Shown here one piece after another: positions 20,201-28,564 of a stretch of 64,000 bases of DNA. The notes beneath the pieces are model-generated. The model had not been told where the DNA came from, searched no databases, and saw only the letters and a program-made list of their open reading frames with translations. A program made the position numbers and the translations under genes. The DNA is from Spirosomataceae bacterium TFI 002 (GTDB lineage Bacteria; Bacteroidota; Bacteroidia; Cytophagales; Spirosomataceae): assembly GCA_900230115.1 (NCBI GenBank), contig LT907983.1, positions 5,068,774 through 5,132,773 on the forward strand. The letters are read 5' to 3'. How positions within the stretch are numbered: position 1 is the stretch's first letter; each line of letters starts with the position of its first letter.

Positions 20201-20308
20201 TACATAGGGTATAGTCCAGAGGTAAATATCCGAAATACCTATTCAAGTGCGGACTCAGGATATCCAGATGCTAAAAGTTACACATTCGGGTTAAAAGCTA
20301 ATTTTTAA
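17279..20308 (+). CDS. SusC/RagA-family TonB-linked outer membrane transporter
   Basis: The 1009-residue protein has a signal peptide (1-26), a carboxypeptidase-regulatory-like domain (about 28-100: VQGTILDETGIGLPGASVMVKGT), a TonB-box/SusC signature (about 105-117, DEVIVVGYGTQKK), a plug domain (about 120-235, ending in IYGSRAVNGVVLITTKRG) and a long beta-barrel to the C-terminal aromatic residue. It imports oligosaccharides or similar ligands across the outer membrane using TonB energy. The susD gene follows after 12 bp, then a terminator, then a GDPD-GH16 lipoprotein gene, together forming a small polysaccharide-utilisation locus. No dedicated regulator is adjacent. Confidence 0.95.
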   Translation: MTLKLFKKSMYLALLMVAISFSGAIAQKAVQGTILDETGIGLPGASVMVKGTNNGSSTDMDGKFSLTVNSNATALLISFIGYETQEVLIKDNLVVTMVPDAGVLDEVIVVGYGTQKKSDLISAVTKADLAKAVVTPTSDVTEMLRGRISGLRVDVGGGSLRPGGSSEILFRGRGSIEGNVSGIYVVDGVVRSGGIEDINPDDIESIEFLKDASAQAIYGSRAVNGVVLITTKRGKTNKVSVNYHGYVTTKSIERNFDVYNGQEFAQLRREAFRANNATDQYSNEEDVFSAVELQNIANNSFVDWEEELLRKGVINSQSIGIMGGTELSQVYASLNYYKEQGIIPTSGYTRKNLRINVDQKISNRLSATFNFNLLDDDTQRAANIDVITTSPLGSAYNPDGTITRFPSGEELSATNPLWNLREQTNDEKGNDFVMTVIPKWQITDDLQYQFKGSLTRKNSERGQYQSSLSSAGNTDRGIARIDNQLREAFLIENILTYDKQFNEDHALNVTLVQAADENKYSRTLTEGRGFPNESLGYDGISNAIGNVTVNRDKSKLRTASFMGRARYNLFDKYLLAFTLRRDGASVNATNYKWTNNPAAALAWKIQNEEFLRNVDAIQELKLRVSYGSLANALGQPYTSLFTADGQNYIFDGQTSSGYSPSVVLPNVNLRHETITTFNVGLDFSILKRLLSGSIEFYDARTKDLLLRRGVPSITGYNYTFFNAGELQNKGLELSLNANLIKTKDFQWSVSTNWSNNRNKLLNLYNNGNGDPILTDDAFNYYLGQPIGVIQQYQFDGIYQVGDDFDNAPQANTESTITQTNLRPGDIRIKDVNGDGKITQDDRVFTDPNPDWFGSLSTNLAYKGFDLFVDFYAVQGATKVNPFLSDYNNGGTLQGKLNGVKVPYYTPENPSTTYPRPSFDAAPQYNYTLAVKDASYVRLRTINLGYTLPASLFTKLKIEQIKVYATATNVFTQTDYIGYSPEVNIRNTYSSADSGYPDAKSYTFGLKANF

Positions 20309-20320
20309 TACAACACTACT

Positions 20321-21934
20321 ATGAACACGAAAAACATATATATAAAAGCAAAAACTAGTTTGCTTATGCTTGTCGCGATGTTCTTTACTACTTCTTGTGA
20401 AGACTTTTTGGCAGAGCAACCTAGTACTTTAATCGATTCTGATTACGTCTATACAACGGAGGACGGCTTAAAATCAGGTGTAGTTAGTTTATACAAATTT
20501 AATAGAGATAGATACGATAACGGGACCGAAGACTTTATGGGAGGCGTATTACTGCCGTCTAGAAGTGATTTAGCTTTCAATAGGTCTGGTTATACTGGAT
20601 TAGTAGGAAGGTATGAAAGAGCGGTATCACCTATTGATTTAGGTTCAAATTTTGCATCAAATCTATTTTGGAAGCATTTCTATAAAATAACAAGTAAGGC
20701 AACTGATATCATCAATGCCGCTGAAGTTATTACAGGAATTGATGAGGCTTCTAGAAACCAGATTATTGCTGAAGCCAAGTTTTTTAGAGCTAATTCTTAT
20801 TTCTATTTGTACCGCATGTACAATAACATTTATGTAACTACAAAGTCCGTAACGGTAGATAATGCCTTTGATGTAATTCAAAACAAATCGTCTAAAGAAG
20901 AGATTTTTGCATTATTGAATAGTGATTTAAACTTTGCTATTGAGCACCTAGATTGGAAGGTACAATTTGGACGTGTTTCAAAAGGAACTGCCAAACATGT
21001 AAAAGCAAATGTTGCAATGTGGGAAGGAAACTGGGAAGAAGCAAAGACTCAGGCTCTATCTGTTATTGAAGATCCAAGTAGTCCACACAAATTAGTAGCA
21101 TCAACTGCAGATGTGTTCAAGGGAGATAGAAATAACTCTGAGCAACTATTTGTAGTGCAATCAATGGACAATGTTTTGGGTGGAGGATCAGCAACTATGC
21201 TTAACGCTAATTTTGTTACTCAATATTTCCAGATTCCAGGAATTGATGCAGATGTAAATCAAGGTGGAAGAGGGTTTTCAAGAGTTTTACCCAATTTGTA
21301 TTTATTGGGACTTTTGGCACAGGATCCTAACGATACGAGAGATGATAATACCTATTTTAGGTTAAAGTATTTTTACAATACCGGATCAGATACTGGTAAA
21401 GAAATTGACATTTACCAACCAATCACCGACCTGAAGAATCCAAGTAAAACTTACACCACTTATTACCAAAGATTGCATCCATCATGTCTTAAATATGCTC
21501 AGGAAGATGATGATCCCAACTCATATCTTCAGCGAAGCAATATCATGGTATATAGATTGGCTGAAACATACTTAATTGCCGCAGAAGCTATATTAAGGTC
21601 TGGTAGTGGTGATCCATTGCCTTACATTAACGCAATTAGAAAAAGAGCAAAAGCAGCTGAACTCACAAGTGTGACTTTACAAGATATTCTTGATGAGAAT
21701 GCTCGTGAATTGGCTTTTGAAGGTGAGCGTTGGTTTACATTAAAAAGAATGGGTTCTGAGGTCTTGAATCGTCAAATGAGAACATATGCGGGAGATGGAG
21801 AGTATTTCCCTAACTACTTTGGAGACATAAAAGATCCAAGAGTAAACTGGCAAGACCATTACATTAACTTCCCTATTTTTCAGGAAGACTTGGACTTGCT
21901 TGGCACATCTTATCCTCAAAATGATGGATACTAA
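20321..21934 (+). CDS. SusD/RagB-family nutrient-binding lipoprotein
   Basis: The 537-residue protein starts with a lipoprotein signal (MLVAMFFTTSC, lipid-bearing Cys26) and shows the SusD fold: an N-terminal TPR-like part with EDFLAEQPST, the AEAKFFRANSYFYLYRMY helix, and a C-terminal RLAETYLIAAEAILRSG...INAIRKRAKA...ARELAFEGERWFTLKR block. It sits on the cell surface as the lid of the SusC transporter and binds the substrate glycan. It is co-transcribed with susC and followed by a strong intrinsic terminator. Confidence 0.95.
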   Translation: MNTKNIYIKAKTSLLMLVAMFFTTSCEDFLAEQPSTLIDSDYVYTTEDGLKSGVVSLYKFNRDRYDNGTEDFMGGVLLPSRSDLAFNRSGYTGLVGRYERAVSPIDLGSNFASNLFWKHFYKITSKATDIINAAEVITGIDEASRNQIIAEAKFFRANSYFYLYRMYNNIYVTTKSVTVDNAFDVIQNKSSKEEIFALLNSDLNFAIEHLDWKVQFGRVSKGTAKHVKANVAMWEGNWEEAKTQALSVIEDPSSPHKLVASTADVFKGDRNNSEQLFVVQSMDNVLGGGSATMLNANFVTQYFQIPGIDADVNQGGRGFSRVLPNLYLLGLLAQDPNDTRDDNTYFRLKYFYNTGSDTGKEIDIYQPITDLKNPSKTYTTYYQRLHPSCLKYAQEDDDPNSYLQRSNIMVYRLAETYLIAAEAILRSGSGDPLPYINAIRKRAKAAELTSVTLQDILDENARELAFEGERWFTLKRMGSEVLNRQMRTYAGDGEYFPNYFGDIKDPRVNWQDHYINFPIFQEDLDLLGTSYPQNDGY

Positions 21935-21964
21935 GCATATTGCGAAATATATTTATTAAGAGAA

Positions 21965-22003
21965 AAATCTAAAGGTTGAGATACCACCTTTAGATTTTTT
22001 TTT
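21965..22003 (+). terminator. Rho-independent terminator after susD
   Basis: A perfect 12-bp stem (AAATCTAAAGGT with ACCTTTAGATTT) with a 9-base loop is followed by a run of T. It ends the susCD transcript, so the downstream GDPD-GH16 gene needs read-through or its own promoter. Confidence 0.85.
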
Positions 22004-22068
22004 CATTTAAAGCGTTCATTCACATATGACTCAGGGCTGACTTGAGTTTGATTTTAATTTATACTAAG

Positions 22069-23649
22069 ATGAATTTTCTTTATATTTTTCTCATAGGATT
22101 AAATCTCATTGGTTGCAATAATGCCATAACTCCACCCATGAAATTTGCAGATAATGGAGTAGTGGCACACCGTGGAGCTTGGAAAGCGAAACAACTGCCC
22201 GAAAATTCGATAGCAGCTTTAAGACATGCTATAGATTTAAATTGCACAGGTTCTGAGTTTGATGTAAGAATTACAGCAGATTCAGTATTAATCGTAACAC
22301 ACGATAATGATTGGCACGACCTAATTATTGAAGAAAACAGCTATTCAGTTTTATCCAAAATCAAACTGTCGAACGGAGAAACACTTCCTACCCTCAGAGA
22401 CTATATTTTGGCAGGAATGGAGAATAATAACTCAACTGGTTTGGTGTGTGAACTAAAACCAGCCTCCTCAAAAGAAATGAACTTGTTGGTTGCAGAAAAA
22501 AGTATAGCTCTAGTAAAAGAGTTAAAAGCGGAACCATATATTCTTACTTATATCAGCTTTAGCTACGATATCCTGAAAAGAATATTGGAGCTAGACCCAA
22601 ATGCAAATACGCAATACTTAAATGGTAGTAAATCACCAGCACAATTAAAAGAGGATGGAATTGCTGGCCTCGACTATGAAAAAAGTGTTTTTAAGAGAAA
22701 ACCTGAATGGATATCAAGTGCTAAAGAACTGGGACTAGCCTTAAATGCTTGGACTGCAAATACGCAAGAGGACTTAGATTGGTTAGTAGCAAATAAGTTT
22801 AATTTTATTACTACAAATGAGCCTGAGTTACTTTTTGAAAGGTTAAAGGCAAGTCCAACTCAAAAGGGTTATGAGCTGGTATGGAGCGACGAATTCAATT
22901 ACAAGGGCAAACCAGATAGTACTAAGTGGGCATATGATTATCGCTTTATCGCAAACCAAGAAAAACAATATTATACAGATAGCCCGAAAAATGCTCGTGT
23001 GGTAAATGGTCATTTGATCATTGAAGCTCACAAGGAGCAGGTTGTAAACGAACTCTATAACGATCCAGAAGTATTAAAGAAAAGTTACCTTAAATATGCT
23101 GCTAAAGATCAATATGCCAATTATTCATCTGCACGACTGAAAACACAAGATATGGCTTCGTGGCAATATGGACGTATAGAGGTGAGGGCAAAACTTCCTA
23201 ATGGGAAAGGGCTATGGCCGGCAATATGGATGTTAGGTGATAATGTAAAAGAATTAGGTTGGCCCAAAGGTGGTGAAATTGATATCATGGAATATGTTGG
23301 ATTCAAACCGGATTCTATTTTTGGAACAATACATACTCAAGCTTATAATCATACAAAGGGAACTCAGAAAAGTAAATGGATTCATATAGATGAGCCAAAT
23401 GAGAAATTCCATGTCTATGCAATGGAATGGAATGCTGAAAAAATGTCTTTTTTGTTAGATGGAGAAGTATATTTTGAAATAGAGAATGAGCATAAAACCA
23501 TAAATGAGTGGCCTTTTGATCAAAAGTTTCACTTGATTCTTAATGTAGCCGTAGGTGGTTCACTGGGAGGACAAAAAGGAATAGACAACAGTGTATTTCC
23601 TCAAAAAATGACCGTTGATTATGTTAGAGTGTTCCAGCTTAAAAATTGA
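22069..23649 (+). CDS. Fusion lipoprotein: glycerophosphodiesterase + GH16 laminarinase-type glucanase
   Basis: From the ATG giving MNFLYIFLIGLNLIGC (lipid-bearing Cys16) the protein has 526 residues and two catalytic domains. Residues about 28-265 are a GDPD domain with the canonical H34-R-G, P-E46-N, E63-F-D65 and H78-D residues, which hydrolyses glycerophosphodiesters. Residues about 268-526 are a GH16 domain with E403-I-D405-I-M-E408, the six-residue form typical of beta-1,3-glucanases, with nucleophile E403 and acid/base E408. The frame continues through both domains without a stop. It follows the susCD pair, so the target may be a beta-glucan carrying phosphoglycerol or a similar phosphodiester; that is inference. 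The lipid anchor suggests surface or periplasmic action. Confidence 0.92.
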   Translation: MNFLYIFLIGLNLIGCNNAITPPMKFADNGVVAHRGAWKAKQLPENSIAALRHAIDLNCTGSEFDVRITADSVLIVTHDNDWHDLIIEENSYSVLSKIKLSNGETLPTLRDYILAGMENNNSTGLVCELKPASSKEMNLLVAEKSIALVKELKAEPYILTYISFSYDILKRILELDPNANTQYLNGSKSPAQLKEDGIAGLDYEKSVFKRKPEWISSAKELGLALNAWTANTQEDLDWLVANKFNFITTNEPELLFERLKASPTQKGYELVWSDEFNYKGKPDSTKWAYDYRFIANQEKQYYTDSPKNARVVNGHLIIEAHKEQVVNELYNDPEVLKKSYLKYAAKDQYANYSSARLKTQDMASWQYGRIEVRAKLPNGKGLWPAIWMLGDNVKELGWPKGGEIDIMEYVGFKPDSIFGTIHTQAYNHTKGTQKSKWIHIDEPNEKFHVYAMEWNAEKMSFLLDGEVYFEIENEHKTINEWPFDQKFHLILNVAVGGSLGGQKGIDNSVFPQKMTVDYVRVFQLKN

Positions 23650-23752
23650 TAAGGATTCTTAATTCTATTTTTCCGATCATTTTTAAATCAGAATGTTTTT
23701 TGGTTTGTCTTAAAATACTGAAATTACAATACACTTGACAGAAATCTCAACA

Positions 23753-24031
23753 ATGGAAATTTTACAAAAGGATGATGGTAAAAAAGGTAGTTTTTATGTG
23801 GAGCAGGATAATGTAAAACTAGCTGAAATGACCTATGTGTGGGCGGGTACTGATAGGATTATTATTGACCATACGGAAGTAAAAGATGCATTGAAAGGTC
23901 AAGGTGTAGGAAAGCAAATGGTTGTGAAAGCAGTGGAATTTGCCAGAGCGAAAGGAATCAGTATTGTACCCTTGTGTCCTTTTGCAAAAAGTGTTTTTAA
24001 GAAAGTAAAAGAACTAAATGATGTACTCTAA
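23753..24031 (+). CDS. yjdJ: YjdJ-like GNAT-family N-acetyltransferase
   Basis: The 92-residue protein matches the short GNAT family of E. coli YjdJ: a small beta-sheet start, an I-I-I-D-H-T-E-V segment, the acetyl-CoA loop LKGQGVGKQMV, and the VPLCPFAKSVF signature near the end. I chose the ATG over an upstream TTG because alignment with YjdJ begins at MEI. The substrate is unknown. A yjdI-like gene follows 12 bp later, the same order of neighbours as in E. coli. Confidence 0.85.
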   Translation: MEILQKDDGKKGSFYVEQDNVKLAEMTYVWAGTDRIIIDHTEVKDALKGQGVGKQMVVKAVEFARAKGISIVPLCPFAKSVFKKVKELNDVL

Positions 24032-24043
24032 ACTATTATAGAC

Positions 24044-24259
24044 ATGGATAAAAAAAATATTGTAAAAGAATACACGAATGGGGAAACCACTGTAATATGG
24101 CAGGCTGGTAAATGTACACATTCGGGAAATTGTGTGAGAAACTTATCTTCAGTTTTTAAGCCCAAAGAGCAACCATGGGTTCAAATGGATAATGCAACTA
24201 CACCCGAAATAATTGCTACTGTAGGGAAGTGTCCATCTGGTGCACTTAGTATTAAATAA
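24044..24259 (+). CDS. yjdI: YjdI-like small (4Fe-4S)-binding protein
   Basis: The 71-residue protein belongs to the divergent mono-cluster ferredoxin family represented by E. coli YjdI. It shows CTHSGNCVRNLSSVF, the PW motif, and a C-terminal KCPSGAL with the fourth candidate ligand region. It probably binds one iron-sulfur cluster in the cytoplasm. It is in an operon-like array with the GNAT gene before it; a protein with a CDGSH iron-sulfur motif is encoded about 500 bp downstream. Confidence 0.85.
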   Translation: MDKKNIVKEYTNGETTVIWQAGKCTHSGNCVRNLSSVFKPKEQPWVQMDNATTPEIIATVGKCPSGALSIK

Positions 24260-24339
24260 TAAATTCACATTTTTTTAGAATTTCGAGCTATTTACAAAAT
24301 TAAGGTAGCTGGGAGTAGTACGTCGTATGGAAGGTAATA

Positions 24340-24726
24340 ATGAGTAAAATGAACCTCAAGCAAAACAAAGAAAACGCAATCGCATTTTATAAAACAGCTT
24401 ATGAGGGAAACCCCAAAGGGGCGATTGATAAGTATGTTGGTAGCGAATATATTCAACATAACCCAGCGGTTGCAAATGGGTTTAATGGATTTATTGATTA
24501 TTTCGAAAAAATGCAAAAAGAATATCCCAACAAGTCAATAGTGTTTGTTCGTAGTATTGCTGAAGGTGATTTAGTCGCTCTACATACTCATCAAACTTGG
24601 CCAGGAAATGACCAATATGTAACAATGGACTTTTTCAGGTTTGATGAAAAAGGAAAGATATGTGAGCATTGGGACGCCATCCAGCAAATCCCTGAAACTT
24701 CGGCAAACCCAAATACGATGTATTAA
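24340..24726 (+). CDS. SnoaL-like (NTF2-fold) protein
   Basis: The 128-residue protein has the SnoaL/NTF2-like pattern: a helix with NAIAFYKTAYEGNP, then AIDKYVGSEYIQHNPAVANG, a FVRSIAEGDLVALHTHQTW strand pair, and DFFRFDEKGKICEHWDAIQ. The family includes polyketide cyclases and many uncharacterised small hydrolases or isomerases. Conserved His and Asp residues suggest a catalytic pocket, but the substrate cannot be predicted. No signal peptide; cytoplasmic. Confidence 0.82.
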   Translation: MSKMNLKQNKENAIAFYKTAYEGNPKGAIDKYVGSEYIQHNPAVANGFNGFIDYFEKMQKEYPNKSIVFVRSIAEGDLVALHTHQTWPGNDQYVTMDFFRFDEKGKICEHWDAIQQIPETSANPNTMY

Positions 24727-24755
24727 ACCATTTTTATAAAATAATATTCACAAAA

Positions 24756-25391
24756 ATGAATCCGCAAGTAGATCAATACCTAGGAAGACTTGAAAAATGG
24801 CAAGAAGAACTTACCATACTGAGGAATATTCTTTTGGATTGTGGACTAGAGGAGCAATATAAATGGAAACAACCCTGTTACGCTTATAAGGGCACTAATA
24901 TCATTATAATTGGCTCATTCAAGACAAGCTGTATAATAAGTTTTTTCAAAGGCACGCTTTTGAATGATCCTAATAAAGTTTTAGAAAGCCCTGGAGAAAA
25001 CTCGCAGGCAACAAAGTGGATTAAGTTTACGAGTTTAAAGGAAGTTGTGGATTTAAAAGACACTATTAAGGCTTACATATTTGAAGCCATTGAAATTGAA
25101 AAAGCGGGTTTAAAAGTAGAGATGAAGAAAAGCAAAAACTTAGACTTACCTGAGGAGTTGCTTTTAAAATTCAAAGAAAAATCAGCTTTTCAAAAAGCCT
25201 TTGAAGCTCTTACACCCGGGAGGCAAAGAGCGTACAATTTACATTTCACTGGGGCGAAACAGTCAGCAACACGCACAGCCAGAATAGAAAAATACGAAGA
25301 GCGAATTCTTGCAGGAATAGGCATTAATGACTGCACTTGTGGTCATACCAAAAGAAAACCTACCTGTGATGGTTCTCACAAATACCTTTAA
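24756..25391 (+). CDS. YdeI/DUF1801-type protein with C-terminal CDGSH iron-sulfur motif
   Basis: The 211-residue protein has an N-terminal DUF1801-like domain (about 1-110, with WKQPCYAYKGTNIIIIGSFK and the IKFTSLKEV strand), a bacteriocin-resistance/YdeI-type helical part (about 130-185, FQKAFEALTPGRQRAYNLHFTGAKQSATRTARIEKYEERI, read as two halves), and an unusual C-terminal extension. That extension reads C-T-C-G-H-T-x3-P-T-C-D-G-S-H, a full CDGSH motif with three cysteines and one histidine able to bind a 2Fe-2S cluster as in mitoNEET. The fusion fits a redox or iron-sulfur role shared with the YjdI-like neighbour. Its stop overlaps the convergent kinase gene by 4 bp. Confidence 0.87.
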   Translation: MNPQVDQYLGRLEKWQEELTILRNILLDCGLEEQYKWKQPCYAYKGTNIIIIGSFKTSCIISFFKGTLLNDPNKVLESPGENSQATKWIKFTSLKEVVDLKDTIKAYIFEAIEIEKAGLKVEMKKSKNLDLPEELLLKFKEKSAFQKAFEALTPGRQRAYNLHFTGAKQSATRTARIEKYEERILAGIGINDCTCGHTKRKPTCDGSHKYL

Positions 25392-27220
25392 ACTTCAAGT
25401 CGAAAAGTTGTGCCTTTGCCTAAGCTACTTTCAAAACTGACTTTCCCTCCAAGTTCTTCCATTATCCTTTTCACAATAGAAAGCCCAAGGCCGGTTGAAT
25501 TTTCTCCTTCGGTTGGCTTGGTGGAAGTTTGACCATACTTGGAGAATATTTTAGCTTGTTCATCTTTTGCAATCCCCACTCCATGATCCCGAACTGCGAT
25601 TATAGTTTTATCATTTTCATTCATTACGTTCACTAGTATTTCGGAGGATCTGTGAGAGAACTTAAGTGCATTGGAGATAAGATTTTCAAGAGCTCTTCTA
25701 AGTAGCTTTTGATCACTCAAGATTTGAGTGCTTTGTGCGTTATTTTCAAATTTGATCGTAATATCCTTGCCATTTGCTGCTGGTGCGAAATCCGCAATAA
25801 GCTCTTTACAAAAATCTATTATGTCAAAGTTCTGTAAATCGACCTGATGGTTGTTTATTTCCATTTGCTCAATATCCAATATATCGTTGATGAGGTTTTG
25901 ACCATAGACCGCCATTTTCTCTATTGCTTCTACAGATTCCGCAACTTTAAGTGGCGACTTATTGAGGTTGTCGGCAAGTGTTTTGTTCCACATGCTGATC
26001 GCATTAAAAGGGCTCCTGAGATCATGAGAAACGATGCTGATTAGGCTATTCTTTTCTTCGTTAAGTTCCGTTAGCTTATCCTTTTGTAGATTGATCAATT
26101 CATTTTGATGAATTAGAACAGCATTCTTTTTTCGGTTTTTGTTTAGAGCAAAACCAATAACTCCAAGTAGGATTGCCAATAGAGCTATTCCCGCCCAAAA
26201 GAAAATTTGTTTCTGTTCTTCGGCACCAAGCTTATCGTTTAAAAGGATATTTTCTCGTTCTCTTTGTTCAGCATTAAATTCCTCCCTCAGTTGGTTGATT
26301 TGATCATTGCTTTGTTCGTTGATGTATTCCTCTTTTAGATTATATGCTTTCCGTTGAAAATCAAGAGCTTTTTCGAAGTTTTCGAGACCTTCATAAATAA
26401 TACTTAAAGCCAGGATTGACTCTGCTTTTCTTTGTTTTGATTCTAACTTTTCTGCAATTGCAAGGCTTCTATTTGCTGCATCCAAGGCTTGATTAAACTG
26501 TTTTTTGCGAATTTTAATATCGCTTAGGTTAGTTAAATTATGCCATAAATCTGCAAATCTGTTTTTCTTTTCTGTGAAGTCAATATTCTCTTGAACTTGT
26601 TTCTCAGCCTCGTCATACCTTCCTAGTGAAATGAGGAGTGCGGCTGTGTTTATTTTCAAATTGGCGATAGCAAGAGAGTCTCCAAGTAGCTCTTTAATCC
26701 TCATGGACTTTGTATACATAATAAGGGCACTGTCAAGTTCGCCTTTCTTTTTGTATACGATTCCTAAGTTGTTGTAAAAGGCAGATTTCCGTTTAGGGTT
26801 TTCTAGGGAGTCTGTTTTGAGAAAACCCTGAGTAAAAACATTTCTTGCTGCATCAAGCTGATTGGTATTAAGGTAAATACTCCCAAGGTCAGTAAGAGCT
26901 TGAAGCTCTTCACTTTTGTAATTGTTATTTCGAGCCTCATTTAAGAAGTTGAGATAATGGCCAATGGATTTGTCATAGTTACCGGCGTACTCTTCATACC
27001 AGCCCATGAAACGATCGTAGTAAATCTCCCCCAAATGGTAACCAATCGTTTTCCCGTCTTTTTTTATTTGGTTTGCCAATATAGGCAAAGAGTCTTTTTT
27101 ACTCTCATCCATTTCCAGGGCCTTGTAGATGAGTTTATCTACAGTTTCAATAGTTGGTTTTTGGGCAAAAGTAGATAGACCGAAGATACTCAGAACCAAA
27201 AAGAGGATTAATTTATACAT
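25388..27220 (-). CDS. TPR-containing sensor histidine kinase (HisKA type)
   Basis: The ATG chosen gives MYKLILFLVLSIFGLSTFAQ, a clean signal peptide; 13 upstream codons do not fit. The 610-residue protein has periplasmic TPR repeats (about 30-320), a coiled coil, one transmembrane segment (about 340-360, IFFWAGIALLAILLGVIGFAL) and a cytoplasmic kinase. The H-box is IVSHDLRSPFNAI with probable His399, followed by an ATPase domain with NLISNALKFS, DHGVGI and GENSTGLGLSI boxes. No response regulator gene is adjacent; the divergent gene 146 bp away encodes a fibre-like secreted protein. Confidence 0.92.
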   Translation of the reverse strand: MYKLILFLVLSIFGLSTFAQKPTIETVDKLIYKALEMDESKKDSLPILANQIKKDGKTIGYHLGEIYYDRFMGWYEEYAGNYDKSIGHYLNFLNEARNNNYKSEELQALTDLGSIYLNTNQLDAARNVFTQGFLKTDSLENPKRKSAFYNNLGIVYKKKGELDSALIMYTKSMRIKELLGDSLAIANLKINTAALLISLGRYDEAEKQVQENIDFTEKKNRFADLWHNLTNLSDIKIRKKQFNQALDAANRSLAIAEKLESKQRKAESILALSIIYEGLENFEKALDFQRKAYNLKEEYINEQSNDQINQLREEFNAEQRERENILLNDKLGAEEQKQIFFWAGIALLAILLGVIGFALNKNRKKNAVLIHQNELINLQKDKLTELNEEKNSLISIVSHDLRSPFNAISMWNKTLADNLNKSPLKVAESVEAIEKMAVYGQNLINDILDIEQMEINNHQVDLQNFDIIDFCKELIADFAPAANGKDITIKFENNAQSTQILSDQKLLRRALENLISNALKFSHRSSEILVNVMNENDKTIIAVRDHGVGIAKDEQAKIFSKYGQTSTKPTEGENSTGLGLSIVKRIMEELGGKVSFESSLGKGTTFRLEV

Positions 27221-27293
27221 GCTGTGATAAGGGTTACTAACAAATATAAAAATTACCATGGATTGTCAAGGTCAGATTTAATCTAGTGGTCTG

Positions 27294-27343
27294 AAAATCA
27301 CCAAATACACGATAGTTATCAATAGTTCTTAGATGTACCTTTG
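27294..27343 (+). promoter_or_regulatory. Promoter with AAAATC-N6-TACACGAT box, copy 2
   Basis: AAAATC (27294), TACACGAT beginning six bases later, and a perfect TACCTTTG -7 element (27336-27343) are arranged with the same spacing as at 9152 and 28565. The ATG of the first fibre-like gene is 23 bp downstream of the -7 element. Confidence 0.65.
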
Positions 27344-27366
27344 AGTTAAACCGTACACCTAAGATC

Positions 27367-28542
27367 ATGAAAACTTTTCAAATTATTACATGGCTCCTAT
27401 TTTCATCTATATCTACGTTTGGTCAAATAGAAATTGAGGCAGAAAAAAAAGCGATGGAGCCATTGCCCAATAGGCAGGCAAAGATTAAATCGAGTGATAA
27501 TAAACCATTCTGGATAGGAACAGGGGGACATGCTCATATTCATTTGGATAGTAGTAGCAACCATAAAGTTGGAATAGGTGTAGGGGTAAATAGCACGAGC
27601 AATCCTGCTGCCCCTATAGGCTTTACCGAGCACGCAAAACTGCATATTCGTCATAAAGGTGGTGTGGGTAGTCAACTTCAGGCATCAAAAGGCCCTCATT
27701 TACTCCTTGATGAGGCAACTGCTAATCGTTCGGCAATTTTGCGTTTTAGACAATCTACTATTGAAAGCGATGAAGATGGCCTTAACCAAATGGTCCCCGG
27801 AGCTAGGTACTGGGATATTCGAGGCTTTGCAAATTCGACTAATCCAGTTGTTCCTTGGGGAGACGAGTTACTTTTTATCAATTCTGGATTGGAACTTCCC
27901 GTTTTAAGTATAGCAGGTACGGGTGCAATTGGGATTAACAAACAAGTGCCCGAAAGGTCCTTACACGTAAATGGTGGAGCTTTAATTCAAAATGACTTAT
28001 TCGCAGATTCCAAACTTGAAATAAAGGCGAGCTCTTTTGCAATATTAGAACTTGGTGAAAAAGGAAGCAATTTGGGTTATGGAGAAATAAAATATGAAAT
28101 AGGAAGCGATGCAATGATTTTTAATACCGATGGTGGAGATTTTGGTATCAAAATCAAGGATAACAAACTAGCAGTTGGTGGAAATACAAGTTTTAATCCT
28201 ACCTCTACATTAGATGTCCACGGCTATAGCCAGTTGGGAGAAAGTGCTCCAAAAATTAAAATGGAAGAACTAAGCATAGTTATGCCACCAGCTAATTCAG
28301 TGGCTCAATCATATACCTTACCTGTAGATGCCTCCAAAATTTTGAATTTGGTCGTAGTAGTGGAAGATGACGATGCCATACCGGTGAGATATTATACAGC
28401 GGCCTCTTTTTATGCTGGGGCAAGATTTAGCTATTATTTTACAGGAACGAGTTTAATCATAACAACTTTTGGCCAAGACCCAGCATTGTCTGGCTTTATT
28501 GGAAATGATCCCGCTAAGGTCTTTATTACATACAAGGAATAA
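27367..28542 (+). CDS. Secreted fibre-like protein, paralogue 1
   Basis: The 391-residue protein starts with a Sec signal peptide (about 1-19). Its N-terminal 150 residues are strongly similar to those of the next gene, sharing KPFWIG-x-GG, HIHLDSSSNHK-x-GIGVG, FTEHAK-x-HIRH and KGPHLLLDE. The middle has an IGINKQVPERSLHVNGGALIQ segment and NPTSTLDVHG, patterns typical of phage-tail-fibre-like and adhesin stalk proteins of Bacteroidota. No catalytic motif. I infer a surface fibre or binding protein. It lies in a row with its paralogue and a LytTR gene. Confidence 0.82.
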   Translation: MKTFQIITWLLFSSISTFGQIEIEAEKKAMEPLPNRQAKIKSSDNKPFWIGTGGHAHIHLDSSSNHKVGIGVGVNSTSNPAAPIGFTEHAKLHIRHKGGVGSQLQASKGPHLLLDEATANRSAILRFRQSTIESDEDGLNQMVPGARYWDIRGFANSTNPVVPWGDELLFINSGLELPVLSIAGTGAIGINKQVPERSLHVNGGALIQNDLFADSKLEIKASSFAILELGEKGSNLGYGEIKYEIGSDAMIFNTDGGDFGIKIKDNKLAVGGNTSFNPTSTLDVHGYSQLGESAPKIKMEELSIVMPPANSVAQSYTLPVDASKILNLVVVVEDDDAIPVRYYTAASFYAGARFSYYFTGTSLIITTFGQDPALSGFIGNDPAKVFITYKE

Positions 28543-28564
28543 TAGTTTTCTATTTATCGGTCAG

